DNA of 35,079 nt from Candidatus Woesearchaeota archaeon. Its GTDB lineage: Archaea; Nanobdellota; Nanobdellia; Woesearchaeales; GW2011-AR4. The stretch lies in assembly GCA_016192985.1 (NCBI GenBank), contig JACPTC010000015.1, positions 1-35,079 on the forward strand, given 5' to 3'. Positions within the stretch are counted from its first letter, which is position 1; each line of letters opens with the position of its first letter. Below the pieces are notes generated by a model. That model searched no databases, was not told the origin of the DNA, and saw only the letters and a program-made list of their open reading frames with translations. Position numbers and translations under genes: made by a program. Shown piece after piece: positions 7,968-13,856 of this stretch.

Positions 7968-8012
7968 ATAGACAATTGCGTGCAAATATAATAAATCAAC
8001 GCAATTGTCTAT
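7968..8012. repeat. Inverted repeat, 14-bp perfect arms
   Basis: Arms 7968-7981 (ATAGACAATTGCGT) and 7999-8012 pair perfectly around a 17-nt loop. One base separates it from the previous hairpin, and both left arms carry the core AATTGCG, so the two hairpins look related. Confidence 0.85.
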
Positions 8013-8023
8013 ATCATAATTTA

Positions 8024-8443
8024 TTACCTACTATGTCCAAATGTCAAAATAGAAAACTCTATTACTCGTGCAAATCGTAAATTCCATTGATAAGGTGGAC
8101 CATAATTACGCCCATTTTTTTGCCCGACATATTCTGCTTCTGGATAATTAGTTGTTATTTTTATATCTAAACTAGTCAAAAATTTATTTAATTTTTCTTC
8201 ATCAGGGTAAGAATTTCCTTGCAAAGAAAGGGTGTTAATGTCAATTCGTGAATAACCAATGCTTAATCTGTCATTAAAACCTTCTAACAAAAAATCAACA
8301 CCAATAAAAGTTGCATTGTATGAGGGCCTAATATCAGATACAGACCTTATTCGTTTCAATAACTCTTCTAATCCTCTTGCAGCTATGAGCTCTGTCGAGA
8401 TTGGTATTGATTTAGGTGCAGCTTTAATTTGTCCATCTACCAT
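8024..8443 (-). CDS. Hypothetical protein
   Basis: A 139-residue soluble protein with no signal peptide and no recognised family. Visible features are a mixed alpha/beta composition, an aromatic and Gly-rich stretch near the C-terminus (GQKNGRNYGPPYQWNLRF) and no Cys. It stands alone: two adjacent hairpins follow its stop and an inverted repeat precedes it. The isolated setting between inverted repeats suggests it may have been acquired, but base composition does not differ obviously from its neighbours. Confidence 0.5.
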   Translation of the reverse strand: MVDGQIKAAPKSIPISTELIAARGLEELLKRIRSVSDIRPSYNATFIGVDFLLEGFNDRLSIGYSRIDINTLSLQGNSYPDEEKLNKFLTSLDIKITTNYPEAEYVGQKNGRNYGPPYQWNLRFARVIEFSILTFGHSR

Positions 8444-8495
8444 TTGATTTGCATTAGGAATTCACCACCCAATTTAAAGTTTTTTATATGAAATT

Positions 8496-8536
8496 AGAAC
8501 GAATTAAGCAATTATTATGAATATTTGATTCGTTCT
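8496..8536. repeat. Inverted repeat between divergent genes
   Basis: AGAACGAAT (8496-8504) and ATTCGTTCT (8528-8536) are 9-bp perfect arms with a 23-nt spacer, placed between the starts of the 8024-8443 gene and the radical SAM gene. It could be an operator for either. Confidence 0.6.
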
Positions 8537-8557
8537 CTATAATTTAACCTGCAAACC

Positions 8558-8566
8558 TTTTTAATA
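8558..8566 (+). promoter_or_regulatory. TATA-like box of the radical SAM gene
   Basis: TTTTTAATA ends 21 bp before the ATG at 8588, consistent with a leaderless transcript. Confidence 0.4.
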
Positions 8567-8587
8567 TGCTAAATAATACTTCTGATT

Positions 8588-10075
8588 ATGGAATGCACAG
8601 TCTTGGACTGCTATACAGACGAGCCAGCCGGCTTAGGAGTTCCACAGTATCTCGGCACATATCCTAGGTACATAGCAGGCTATTTGAATCAGGATGCGGC
8701 TTATTTGACTGTTGATGATTTAAGGCTTTGGAAAAAACATGATTCAATAATTCGCAACATCAAGCCATCCCAAAAAACAGATATCACAACTTACAATTTG
8801 ACAATAAATTATAAAAATACAAAAAAAATTTTGGAAGAAACAGATACTTTGATTGTTGTTCTTGGAGTCCATGTGCCTGGGAAATATCTATCTGCTGTTC
8901 CAGGAACCTTGCGCGAGATAATCCCGATGATTAAAGATTTGAATTGCAAAAAAATACTGACAGGCCCTGCTGTTTTCGGCACTCAGCTTTTTGGAGGAAG
9001 GTTTTATGAGAAAGCTGATTTAAGTGTTTTTGACAAAGTTGATTATGGAATGTTCAATTTTAAGTATTCTGATGTAAAGGAATATGCTGTGAAAGGAGCA
9101 TCTATACTAAAACAGATTCCTGATTTGAGAATGATTGAGATTGAGACAGGGCATGGCTGCGATATAGGAAAATGCTCATTTTGCACAGAGCCGATAAAAA
9201 ACAGAGTTGAATTCAGAGAGAAAGAAGATGTTTTAAGAGAGATTATTGAATTCTATAAGCTAGGTGCAAGATATTTCAGATTAGGAAAGCAAACTTGCTT
9301 TTACACATTGCCATATGCTGTTGAATTGTTGAAAGAAATAAATGAAAATTGCCCTGACATAAAGGTATTGCATATTGACAATGTCAATCCTGTCAAGGTT
9401 GTGATGGACAAGCAGAATGATTTTGAAATCACGAAAGCGATTGTAAAATATTGCACTTCGGGGAATATAGCTGCTTTTGGAGTTGAGAGCTTTGACATCG
9501 AAGTTGTAAAGGCCAATACTTTGAACACTCCTCCGCAGATTGCTTATGAAGCGATAAAGATATTGAATAAGTATGGTGCAGAAAGGGGAGAAGATGGAAT
9601 GCCTCGATTTTTGCCTGGGATTAATATTATATTTGGGTTGAGGAATGAAAGCAAGAAAACACATGAAGAAAATATGAAATGGCTTTCAAGGATTTACGAA
9701 GAGGGCTTGATGCTGAGAAGAATCAATATAAGGCAAGTTGCACTCTTTGAAGGCACTTCTTTGTATAATGAAGGAAAAGACAAATTTTTGAAGAAAAATA
9801 AAAAAATGTACTGGAAATGGCGCAATGAAATAAGACAGAAGATAGACTGGCCAATGCTGCAAAGAGTTATCCCTTCAGGAACTATCTTAACAAATTGCTA
9901 CGCTGAAATCTACGACGGTAAAACAACTTTTTGTCGTCAGTTTGGAACGTATCCGATAATTGTTGGGGTGAAAGGACGCATTGAATTGAAAAAATTCTAT
10001 GATATTGAAGTAACGGGGCAGATGTTACGCTCGGTTACTGGGAAAGTTGTGGTGGAGAAAAAGATTGAAGTTTGA
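8588..10075 (+). CDS. Radical SAM protein, COG1031-like
   Basis: A 495-residue protein with a central radical SAM domain. The cluster-binding cysteines are in HGCDIGKCSFCTEP near residue 195-208, spaced C-x4-C-x2-C rather than the usual C-x3-C-x2-C. Following it are GARYFRLGKQT and the FGVESFD strand motif typical of the TIM-barrel core. The region before the cluster (about 190 residues) is of the kind found in archaeal COG1031 Fe-S oxidoreductases, whose substrate is unknown. The C-terminal helix-hairpin-helix described for that group is not obvious here. It stands alone, with its own TATA-like box. Confidence 0.8.
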   Translation: MECTVLDCYTDEPAGLGVPQYLGTYPRYIAGYLNQDAAYLTVDDLRLWKKHDSIIRNIKPSQKTDITTYNLTINYKNTKKILEETDTLIVVLGVHVPGKYLSAVPGTLREIIPMIKDLNCKKILTGPAVFGTQLFGGRFYEKADLSVFDKVDYGMFNFKYSDVKEYAVKGASILKQIPDLRMIEIETGHGCDIGKCSFCTEPIKNRVEFREKEDVLREIIEFYKLGARYFRLGKQTCFYTLPYAVELLKEINENCPDIKVLHIDNVNPVKVVMDKQNDFEITKAIVKYCTSGNIAAFGVESFDIEVVKANTLNTPPQIAYEAIKILNKYGAERGEDGMPRFLPGINIIFGLRNESKKTHEENMKWLSRIYEEGLMLRRINIRQVALFEGTSLYNEGKDKFLKKNKKMYWKWRNEIRQKIDWPMLQRVIPSGTILTNCYAEIYDGKTTFCRQFGTYPIIVGVKGRIELKKFYDIEVTGQMLRSVTGKVVVEKKIEV

Positions 10076-10122
10076 AATATTCTACGTCAATAAATTTAAA
10101 TACTAGTTTCTAAAGAGTATTG

Positions 10123-10155
10123 ATGGGAGTGGTTAATAAACTATTTATTAAATAA
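10123..10155 (+). other. Possible 10-codon upstream ORF
   Basis: An ATG at 10123 opens a 10-codon frame (MGVVNKLFIK) that stops one base before the ATG of the next gene. A TATA-like TTTAAATA at 10095-10102 would place transcription start close to this ATG. It could be a translated leader or chance. Confidence 0.25.
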
Positions 10156-10156
10156 C

Positions 10157-10978
10157 ATGAGATTAGGGAATAATGAATGGGTTGAAGACATTCAACAAAT
10201 AATACGGAAAAATTCCGTACGAGAATTTATATTTTTCATCGCTTTAGTTGTAACTTACATATTTTTTGCTTTTCTTGTATTAAATGGTTATTACATAATT
10301 GGAATTAGCGTATTCATTATTGGTATTATAGTCATTTTCCTTCTGCCTAAGTCTATTAGAATAGCTTTTGCAGATTTAATAGCATTTAATCTTTTTAGGT
10401 TATCTATAAATATTGAAAGATATAATGGTAGAAATCCGCATTATAAAGAAGAAGCTAAAAAGGCTTTAGTTGATTTGGATATAGATATTGAAGATTATAT
10501 AAGAAAAAAGAAAAAATCAAAATTAATAGACTTTGAAGATCCTAAAATTAGAGAATACATAATTAGATTACATGATAATACTAAAAAGATTCTACCTTTT
10601 TTTGAAGAGTATAACACATATAAAAATGAACAGGATAAAATTAGTAATATAGTAAAAAGATTAGCATTTTCATTTCGCCAATATGAAAATTTTCCTAATG
10701 AAGCGTATAATTTAATTGACGAATTAGATAGAATTCAAATACCAAAAAAACCAATTAGAATAGAATTAAAACCTTTGGTCAAGAAATATATTTTAGATAA
10801 TATGTTAGTTCGAGGATTATTGTTTATAACCATCTTTACTTTTGCAGTTTGGTATCTACCTAATTATACTCCATGGACATTGTCAACAGAAAATAAGTTA
10901 ATTATAATTATACCAGTTTTAGCTTTAGCAATTATTCAAATGATTTTTCCATCACCTGCCAGTTCTAAAAAATCTTAA
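10157..10978 (+). CDS. Membrane protein with cytoplasmic helical domain, unknown
   Basis: 273 residues: two transmembrane helices at about 24-75, a long charged, mainly helical middle (about 90-215, rich in Lys, Glu, Tyr, Asn), and two more hydrophobic helices near the C-terminus (GLLFITIFTFAVWYLP and LIIIIPVLALAIIQMIF). No family recognised. The gene is more AT-rich than its neighbours, which suggests recent acquisition or weak constraint. It is followed 48 bp later by the AbrB-RelE module, which has its own promoter. Confidence 0.7.
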   Translation: MRLGNNEWVEDIQQIIRKNSVREFIFFIALVVTYIFFAFLVLNGYYIIGISVFIIGIIVIFLLPKSIRIAFADLIAFNLFRLSINIERYNGRNPHYKEEAKKALVDLDIDIEDYIRKKKKSKLIDFEDPKIREYIIRLHDNTKKILPFFEEYNTYKNEQDKISNIVKRLAFSFRQYENFPNEAYNLIDELDRIQIPKKPIRIELKPLVKKYILDNMLVRGLLFITIFTFAVWYLPNYTPWTLSTENKLIIIIPVLALAIIQMIFPSPASSKKS

Positions 10979-10985
10979 TCAAAAC

Positions 10986-11016
10986 CTTTATATACAAGTA
11001 AGACTAATCTTACTTG
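10986..11016 (+). promoter_or_regulatory. TATA box and palindromic operator of the AbrB-RelE module
   Basis: The TATA box TTTATATA (10986-10993) is followed at once by 9-bp perfect inverted arms, CAAGTAAGA (10995-11003) and TCTTACTTG (11008-11016), at the expected transcription start. This fits repression by the AbrB-type antitoxin. A GGTGA motif then precedes the ATG at 11027. Confidence 0.7.
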
Positions 11017-11026
11017 GTGATTAAAA

Positions 11027-11293
11027 ATGGACATAAGCATAACTAAAATGAGTTCAAAAGGCCAGATTGTAATCCCGCTTGAAATGAGAAGCAACATAAA
11101 GGAAGGCGATAAGCTCGTCCTGATAAAAAACAAAAACCAGATTATAATGAAAAAGGCTTCAGAGATGGATAAAAGCCTTGCTGAAGACTTGGAGTTTGCC
11201 AGAAGAACTGAAGAGGCATACAAAAGATACGAAAAAGGCGAATTTATTTCTATGCCTGCTGATAAGTTTCTTGAAGAACTTAAAAAATGGTGA
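11027..11293 (+). CDS. AbrB/MazE-type antitoxin
   Basis: 88 residues. The N-terminal 45 residues form a SpoVT/AbrB swapped-hairpin DNA-binding domain (KMSSKGQIVIPLEMRSNIKEGDKLVLI). The C-terminal part is a charged helix (EDLEFARRTEEAYKRYEKGEFISMPADKFLEEL) of the sort that wraps RelE-type toxins. It overlaps the toxin gene by 7 bp and has its own palindromic operator, so it should repress the operon. The pairing of an AbrB antitoxin with a RelE toxin is common in archaea. Confidence 0.88.
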   Translation: MDISITKMSSKGQIVIPLEMRSNIKEGDKLVLIKNKNQIIMKKASEMDKSLAEDLEFARRTEEAYKRYEKGEFISMPADKFLEELKKW

Positions 11294-11535
11294 ATGTTGA
11301 CCGCCATCCGCAATTTTCCAATATATTTAAAAAAATAAAAGACAATGTTCTAAGGGAAAAAATCAAAAAGCAAATTGAGAAAATAATCATGAATCCAGAG
11401 ATTGGAAAGCCAATGATGTACAATCGCAAAGGAACAAGGGAAGTTTATGTTTCGCCTTATAGGCTTTCCTACATGTATTCAAAAGAAGAAGATAAAATAA
11501 TCCTTCTTGACTTATATCACAAAGATGAGCAATGA
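11287..11535 (+). CDS. RelE/ParE-family toxin
   Basis: 82 residues with the RelE fold pattern: N-terminal helices (FSNIFKKIKDNVLREKIKKQIEKI), NPEIGKPM, then strands REVYVSPYRLSYMYSKEEDKIILLDLYHKDEQ. In the family this fold cleaves mRNA on the ribosome or poisons gyrase. The usual C-terminal basic/His residues are present as YHKDEQ. The start overlaps the antitoxin by 7 bp, which fits translational coupling. Identification as toxin rests on fold pattern and neighbour. Confidence 0.85.
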   Translation: MVNVDRHPQFSNIFKKIKDNVLREKIKKQIEKIIMNPEIGKPMMYNRKGTREVYVSPYRLSYMYSKEEDKIILLDLYHKDEQ

Positions 11536-11585
11536 CTTAAAATTCCCAACCCTCAAAAATAATCAAATTCGGAAAACTCCGAAAG

Positions 11586-11611
11586 GTATATAAATAGGGC
11601 AATCTATTGCC
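11586..11611 (+). promoter_or_regulatory. TATA box and short palindrome before the 49-aa gene
   Basis: GTATATAAAT (11586-11595) is followed by GGCAAT (11598-11603) and ATTGCC (11606-11611), a 6-bp inverted repeat with a 2-nt spacer at the predicted start site. The ATG follows at 11618. Confidence 0.6.
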
Positions 11612-11617
11612 AAGCCA

Positions 11618-11767
11618 ATGAAGCAGGGCATGATTCTTATATCAAGGAAAGAGTACGAAGGGATGAAGGAAACGATAGAAGTATTGCAAAATCCGGAAAT
11701 AATGAAGCAAATTCTGGAAAGCGAAAAAAATATTTCAAGAGGAAAGCTAAAGAAACTAAACATTTAA
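11618..11767 (+). CDS. Small candidate antitoxin (49 aa)
   Basis: Not in the ORF track because it is short. It encodes MKQGMILISRKEYEGMKETI followed by EVLQNPEIMKQILESEKNIS and a basic tail. This matches the short Phd/RelB-like antitoxins that begin with ISRKEYE and carry an LxNPE-x2-KxI helix. A strong TATA box and a palindrome lie directly upstream. Its 3' end overlaps by 4 bp, in convergent orientation, with the RelE-like toxin gene on the other strand. Convergent arrangement is unusual for a toxin-antitoxin pair, so the pairing is inferred from proximity and family resemblance only. Confidence 0.7.
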   Translation: MKQGMILISRKEYEGMKETIEVLQNPEIMKQILESEKNISRGKLKKLNI

Positions 11768-12021
11768 TATATTTCATGAGTTCCGACTGCTTCTACAATA
11801 ATCCTTTTGTTGAAGTCATCAATGCTGTAAATCATTCTTATGTTTGAGCCCAGCCAGCAGCTCCATTTGCCTGCTAATCTTCCATGCAAAGGATGAGCGC
11901 CAATTTCGGTTCTAGGCGATTGTTTTAATCTTTGAAGCTTGGCGGCGATAGCCTGCCGTTCCTTAACGTAATGCTGAAGCAGCTTTTCTGTCTTATTGTT
12001 TGCTGTATAAATTTCATACAT
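11764..12021 (-). CDS. RelE/YafQ-like toxin
   Basis: 85 residues with the RelE-toxin pattern HPLHGRLAGKWSCWLGSNIRMIYSI followed by IIVEAVGTHEIY; the terminal GTHEIY includes the His typical of YafQ/RelE ribonucleases. The N-terminal helices contain HYVKERQAIAAKLQRLKQSP. A TATA-like AAATTTAAAT lies about 25-34 bp upstream on the minus strand, so it appears to be transcribed on its own and not from an antitoxin promoter. Its end overlaps the convergent 49-aa gene by 4 bp. Confidence 0.85.
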   Translation of the reverse strand: MYEIYTANNKTEKLLQHYVKERQAIAAKLQRLKQSPRTEIGAHPLHGRLAGKWSCWLGSNIRMIYSIDDFNKRIIVEAVGTHEIY

Positions 12022-12151
12022 AATAAAGTATTAAGCATGGTACTATTTAAATTTTAGTTTTGAATTATATAATTAATTTTTGCAAATCTGAATAAAAATT
12101 CAAGCTTAACCCACAACCCTTAAATAATATCACTTCTTTCATGCATATTCG

Positions 12152-12223
12152 GTGATTGACTTGAACCATCCATTGGCGGGAAAGGAATTGAATTTTAAGG
12201 TAAAGGTTGTGGCTGTAAAATAA
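12152..12223 (+). pseudogene. C-terminal remnant of an FKBP/SlyD-type prolyl isomerase
   Basis: A short plus-strand frame reads VIDLNHPLAGKELNFKVKVVAVK and stop. DxNHPLAGKxLxFxVxV is the highly conserved C-terminal strand region of SlyD-like FKBP isomerases. The rest of the domain is absent upstream. The fragment overlaps the 3' end of the unknown minus-strand gene, which suggests an insertion or deletion removed most of an slyD gene here. Confidence 0.75.
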
Positions 12224-12869
12224 GCGGCATTATATTTGTTCTTGCTATTGATGTTTGCGGTCTTAGGATGTAAACAGAATAATTGTAAAGCCTTACAGCT
12301 AAATCTTCATGCCCCTCTGCAATGAAATTTAGAATTAAATCAGCGACATTTAGTGAACGGCTATATCGAGGACTTCGCGGATTTCTTCTAACTGTAACAT
12401 ATCCTATTATAAAAGTAGCCACTTTTTCAACGCTAATCCCAGTTTCCCGGGCAACACATTCAGGTGTAAGATACAAGTATCGCGGCAATGCCATTGTGTC
12501 TATCTCCTTAACACTATCCACAAAATCCATGCTTCCCATTTGGTAGGCGGGTGGATTTCCATGGGCAAGCTGTTCAAGGTACTCTGTCACACCAGGAATT
12601 TCCCTCATACGGCTTATTGCGCCCATAATTGTTTGTTTTCTTCCTGAATTACTCCTTCTATTTGACGCCCATCCAATCAATTCAGCCAGAGTCATATCAG
12701 GATAGCTGTTAAAGGCTCTTGGGTTGTCTTTGGCAATGCGGATTAATTGCTCTAATGTAACGTCGCTTCCTTTCCCGTCTAGTAAAGCAAAAACGTCTTC
12801 AACTTTCCTGTAACTGTGTACCGCTTCCTCGCCAGTAAGAATTTGAAATCTCTCTCTGCCATCAGCCAT
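12195..12869 (-). CDS. Hypothetical protein, possibly helix-turn-helix
   Basis: A 224-residue soluble protein without recognised family. It is mostly helical in composition. The stretch LTPECVARETGISVEKVATFIIGY (about 135-158) resembles a helix-turn-helix, which is only a suggestion. The C-terminus is Pro/Gln-rich (ILQPQPLP). Its last 29 bp overlap an FKBP remnant on the opposite strand. It stands alone between the toxin gene and tRNA-Asn. Confidence 0.55.
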   Translation of the reverse strand: MADGRERFQILTGEEAVHSYRKVEDVFALLDGKGSDVTLEQLIRIAKDNPRAFNSYPDMTLAELIGWASNRRSNSGRKQTIMGAISRMREIPGVTEYLEQLAHGNPPAYQMGSMDFVDSVKEIDTMALPRYLYLTPECVARETGISVEKVATFIIGYVTVRRNPRSPRYSRSLNVADLILNFIAEGHEDLAVRLYNYSVYILRPQTSIARTNIMPLILQPQPLP

Positions 12870-13020
12870 ATATCAGGTAAGCCCAAACGCCTTTTAAAAT
12901 TATCCTTTTATGGTAAGAACAACGTAGATTTTCTGCGCAAAAATATTCATAGAAACCTATTTAAACAAAACTTTTAATCCAGAACATGATGCCTTCGTAG
13001 CTCAGTAGGTGGAGCGTACG

Positions 13021-13036
13021 AATCAAAAATTACGAA
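13021..13036 (+). other. tRNA-Asn intron 1 (non-canonical, 30/31)
   Basis: 16 nt. Its removal joins TACG to G and completes the 5-bp anticodon stem. The ends cannot be shifted without changing the mature sequence. Confidence 0.75.
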
Positions 13037-13043
13037 GCTGTTA

Positions 13044-13059
13044 TCCTACAGGGTTAGAC
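13044..13059 (+). other. tRNA-Asn intron 2 (canonical, 37/38)
   Basis: 16 nt. Removal gives loop CTGTTAA. A shift by one base (mature loop CTGTTAT) is also possible. Confidence 0.75.
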
Positions 13060-13065
13060 ACCGTA

Positions 13066-13092
13066 AGATAAGCTAAAAAACTTATCCGTTAA
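13066..13092 (+). other. tRNA-Asn intron 3 (anticodon stem/variable loop junction)
   Basis: 27 nt, containing the hairpin GATAAG-N8-CTTATC. Borders are ambiguous over about three bases because CCGTAA and CCGTTAA flank it. Confidence 0.7.
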
Positions 13093-13174
13093 AGGTCCGC
13101 AGTTCAAGTCTGCGCGAAGGCGTTTTATTTCTCCCAGCATAACTATTAAATATGGTATATTATATTCTCAGCTT

Positions 13175-13474
13175 GTGCAACAAATTAATTATAAGCCATT
13201 GAAGCACATCCTAGTCTGCACCAATGAAAGGGAGCGAGGAAAAGATTGCTGCTCTCACGTCAAGGGCTATGAAATATTTAGAGAATTAAAAGACTGGACA
13301 AAGGCAAATGGATTAGCATCTTCTGTCTGGGTCACGCGAACTGGCTGCTTGGGATTCTGCAACAATGTTGGCGCAACTGTTGTGATTTACCCCGACCAGA
13401 TTTGGTTCAAGGAAGTTAAGAAGGAAGAAGTGCAAAAGATAAAGGATTTTATTTTGAGTTCTTTAAATAAATAA
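13175..13474 (+). CDS. Thioredoxin-like [2Fe-2S] ferredoxin
   Basis: 99 residues with the cysteine pattern of the thioredoxin-like 2Fe-2S ferredoxins (COG3411/NuoE-like): VCTNERERGKDCC near the N-terminus and TGCLGFCNNVGATVVIYPDQIWF in the second half. These small electron carriers have no single known partner. The start is the GTG at 13175: a TATA-like ATTAAATAT at 13145-13153 lies about 22 bp upstream, consistent with a leaderless GTG start. It sits between two tRNA genes and has no obvious operon partner. Confidence 0.88.
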   Translation: MQQINYKPLKHILVCTNERERGKDCCSHVKGYEIFRELKDWTKANGLASSVWVTRTGCLGFCNNVGATVVIYPDQIWFKEVKKEEVQKIKDFILSSLNK

Positions 13475-13532
13475 AACTTTATAAACCAGCCAAGATTTCA
13501 AACTCCAGTTTCGGGCCTGTAGTTCAGTCTGG

Positions 13533-13608
13533 CAGCTGCCAATCAGTGAGATGCGAGTGAGCATGGTTCTTTGCGAACTCGCTCACAACTGACTGGCTCG
13601 CTGGACAA
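13533..13608 (+). other. tRNA-Ile D-loop intron
   Basis: About 76 nt. It contains pairing segments CCAATCAG/CTGACTGG (one mismatch) and CGAG/CTCG. The exact ends are uncertain by a few bases because the D-loop length is variable. Confidence 0.7.
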
Positions 13609-13627
13609 TTAGAATGCTCGACTGATA

Positions 13628-13647
13628 AACATTCATCAAATGATCGA
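13628..13647 (+). other. tRNA-Ile anticodon-loop intron (37/38)
   Basis: 20 nt. Removal restores a 7-nt loop closed by CTCGA/TCGAG. The position may be shifted by one base. Confidence 0.8.
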
Positions 13648-13856
13648 TTCGAGTGGTCACCAGTTCAAATCTGGTCAGGCCCATTTCTTTTCGATATACT
13701 CTTTGATAAAAACTCACATTTTGCATTCGGCAACTCATCGAAAAAATAAAAAATCTTTTAACTACCGCAAAGTTTAAATATAAGTTATTATTTTAAAATA
13801 GCAACACTTTTTAATAGCTTGAAATGTTCACTAAAATAAAAAAATTGGAGGGGTGC

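Larger units (their letters stand above)
12991..13122 (+). tRNA. tRNA-Asn (GTT) with three introns
   Basis: Removing three segments gives a complete 73-nt tRNA: acceptor GCCTTCG/CGAAGGC, D arm GCTC-AGTAGGTG-GAGC, anticodon arm TACGG-CTGTTAA-CCGTA, variable loop AGGTC, T arm CGCAG-TTCAAGT-CTGCG, discriminator G. The loop CTGTTAA gives anticodon GTT, and G73 fits archaeal tRNA-Asn. Introns: 13021-13036 (between anticodon-stem positions 30 and 31), 13044-13059 (canonical 37/38), and about 13066-13092 (end of anticodon stem/variable loop). A TATA-like ATTTAAAC lies near 12957. All three introns must be removed by a splicing endonuclease that accepts non-canonical sites. Confidence 0.88.
13513..13683 (+). 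tRNA. tRNA-Ile (GAT) with two introns, one in the D-loop
   Basis: Acceptor GGGCCTG/CAGGCCC with discriminator A; D stem GTTC/GAAT; anticodon arm CTCGA-CTGATA(A/T)-TCGAG with anticodon GAT; variable loop TGGTC; T arm ACCAG-TTCAAAT-CTGGT. The D-loop AGTCTGG...TTA is interrupted by about 76 nt (13533-13608) that can fold into a long hairpin. The anticodon loop carries a second, 20-nt intron (13628-13647). Sequence and A73 match archaeal tRNA-Ile. A TATA box CTTTATAAA lies at about 13477-13485, 27 bp before the gene. Confidence 0.88.

Noticed and set aside
7921-8012. Paired hairpins as rho-independent terminators
   Set aside because: Archaeal termination does not use such hairpins, and no T tract follows either stem on the minus strand.
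13017-13030. Reading of the first tRNA as tRNA-Leu (CAA) with loop ATCAAAA
   Set aside because: Leu tRNAs need a long variable arm, and the stem TACGA does not pair with any following 5-mer. The three-intron Asn solution pairs everywhere.
13541-13600. Repeats GTGAG/GCGAG around 13545-13585 as a CRISPR or regulatory repeat
   Set aside because: They are the two arms of the tRNA-Ile D-loop intron hairpin; there is no spacer-repeat periodicity. No CRISPR array was seen anywhere in the window.
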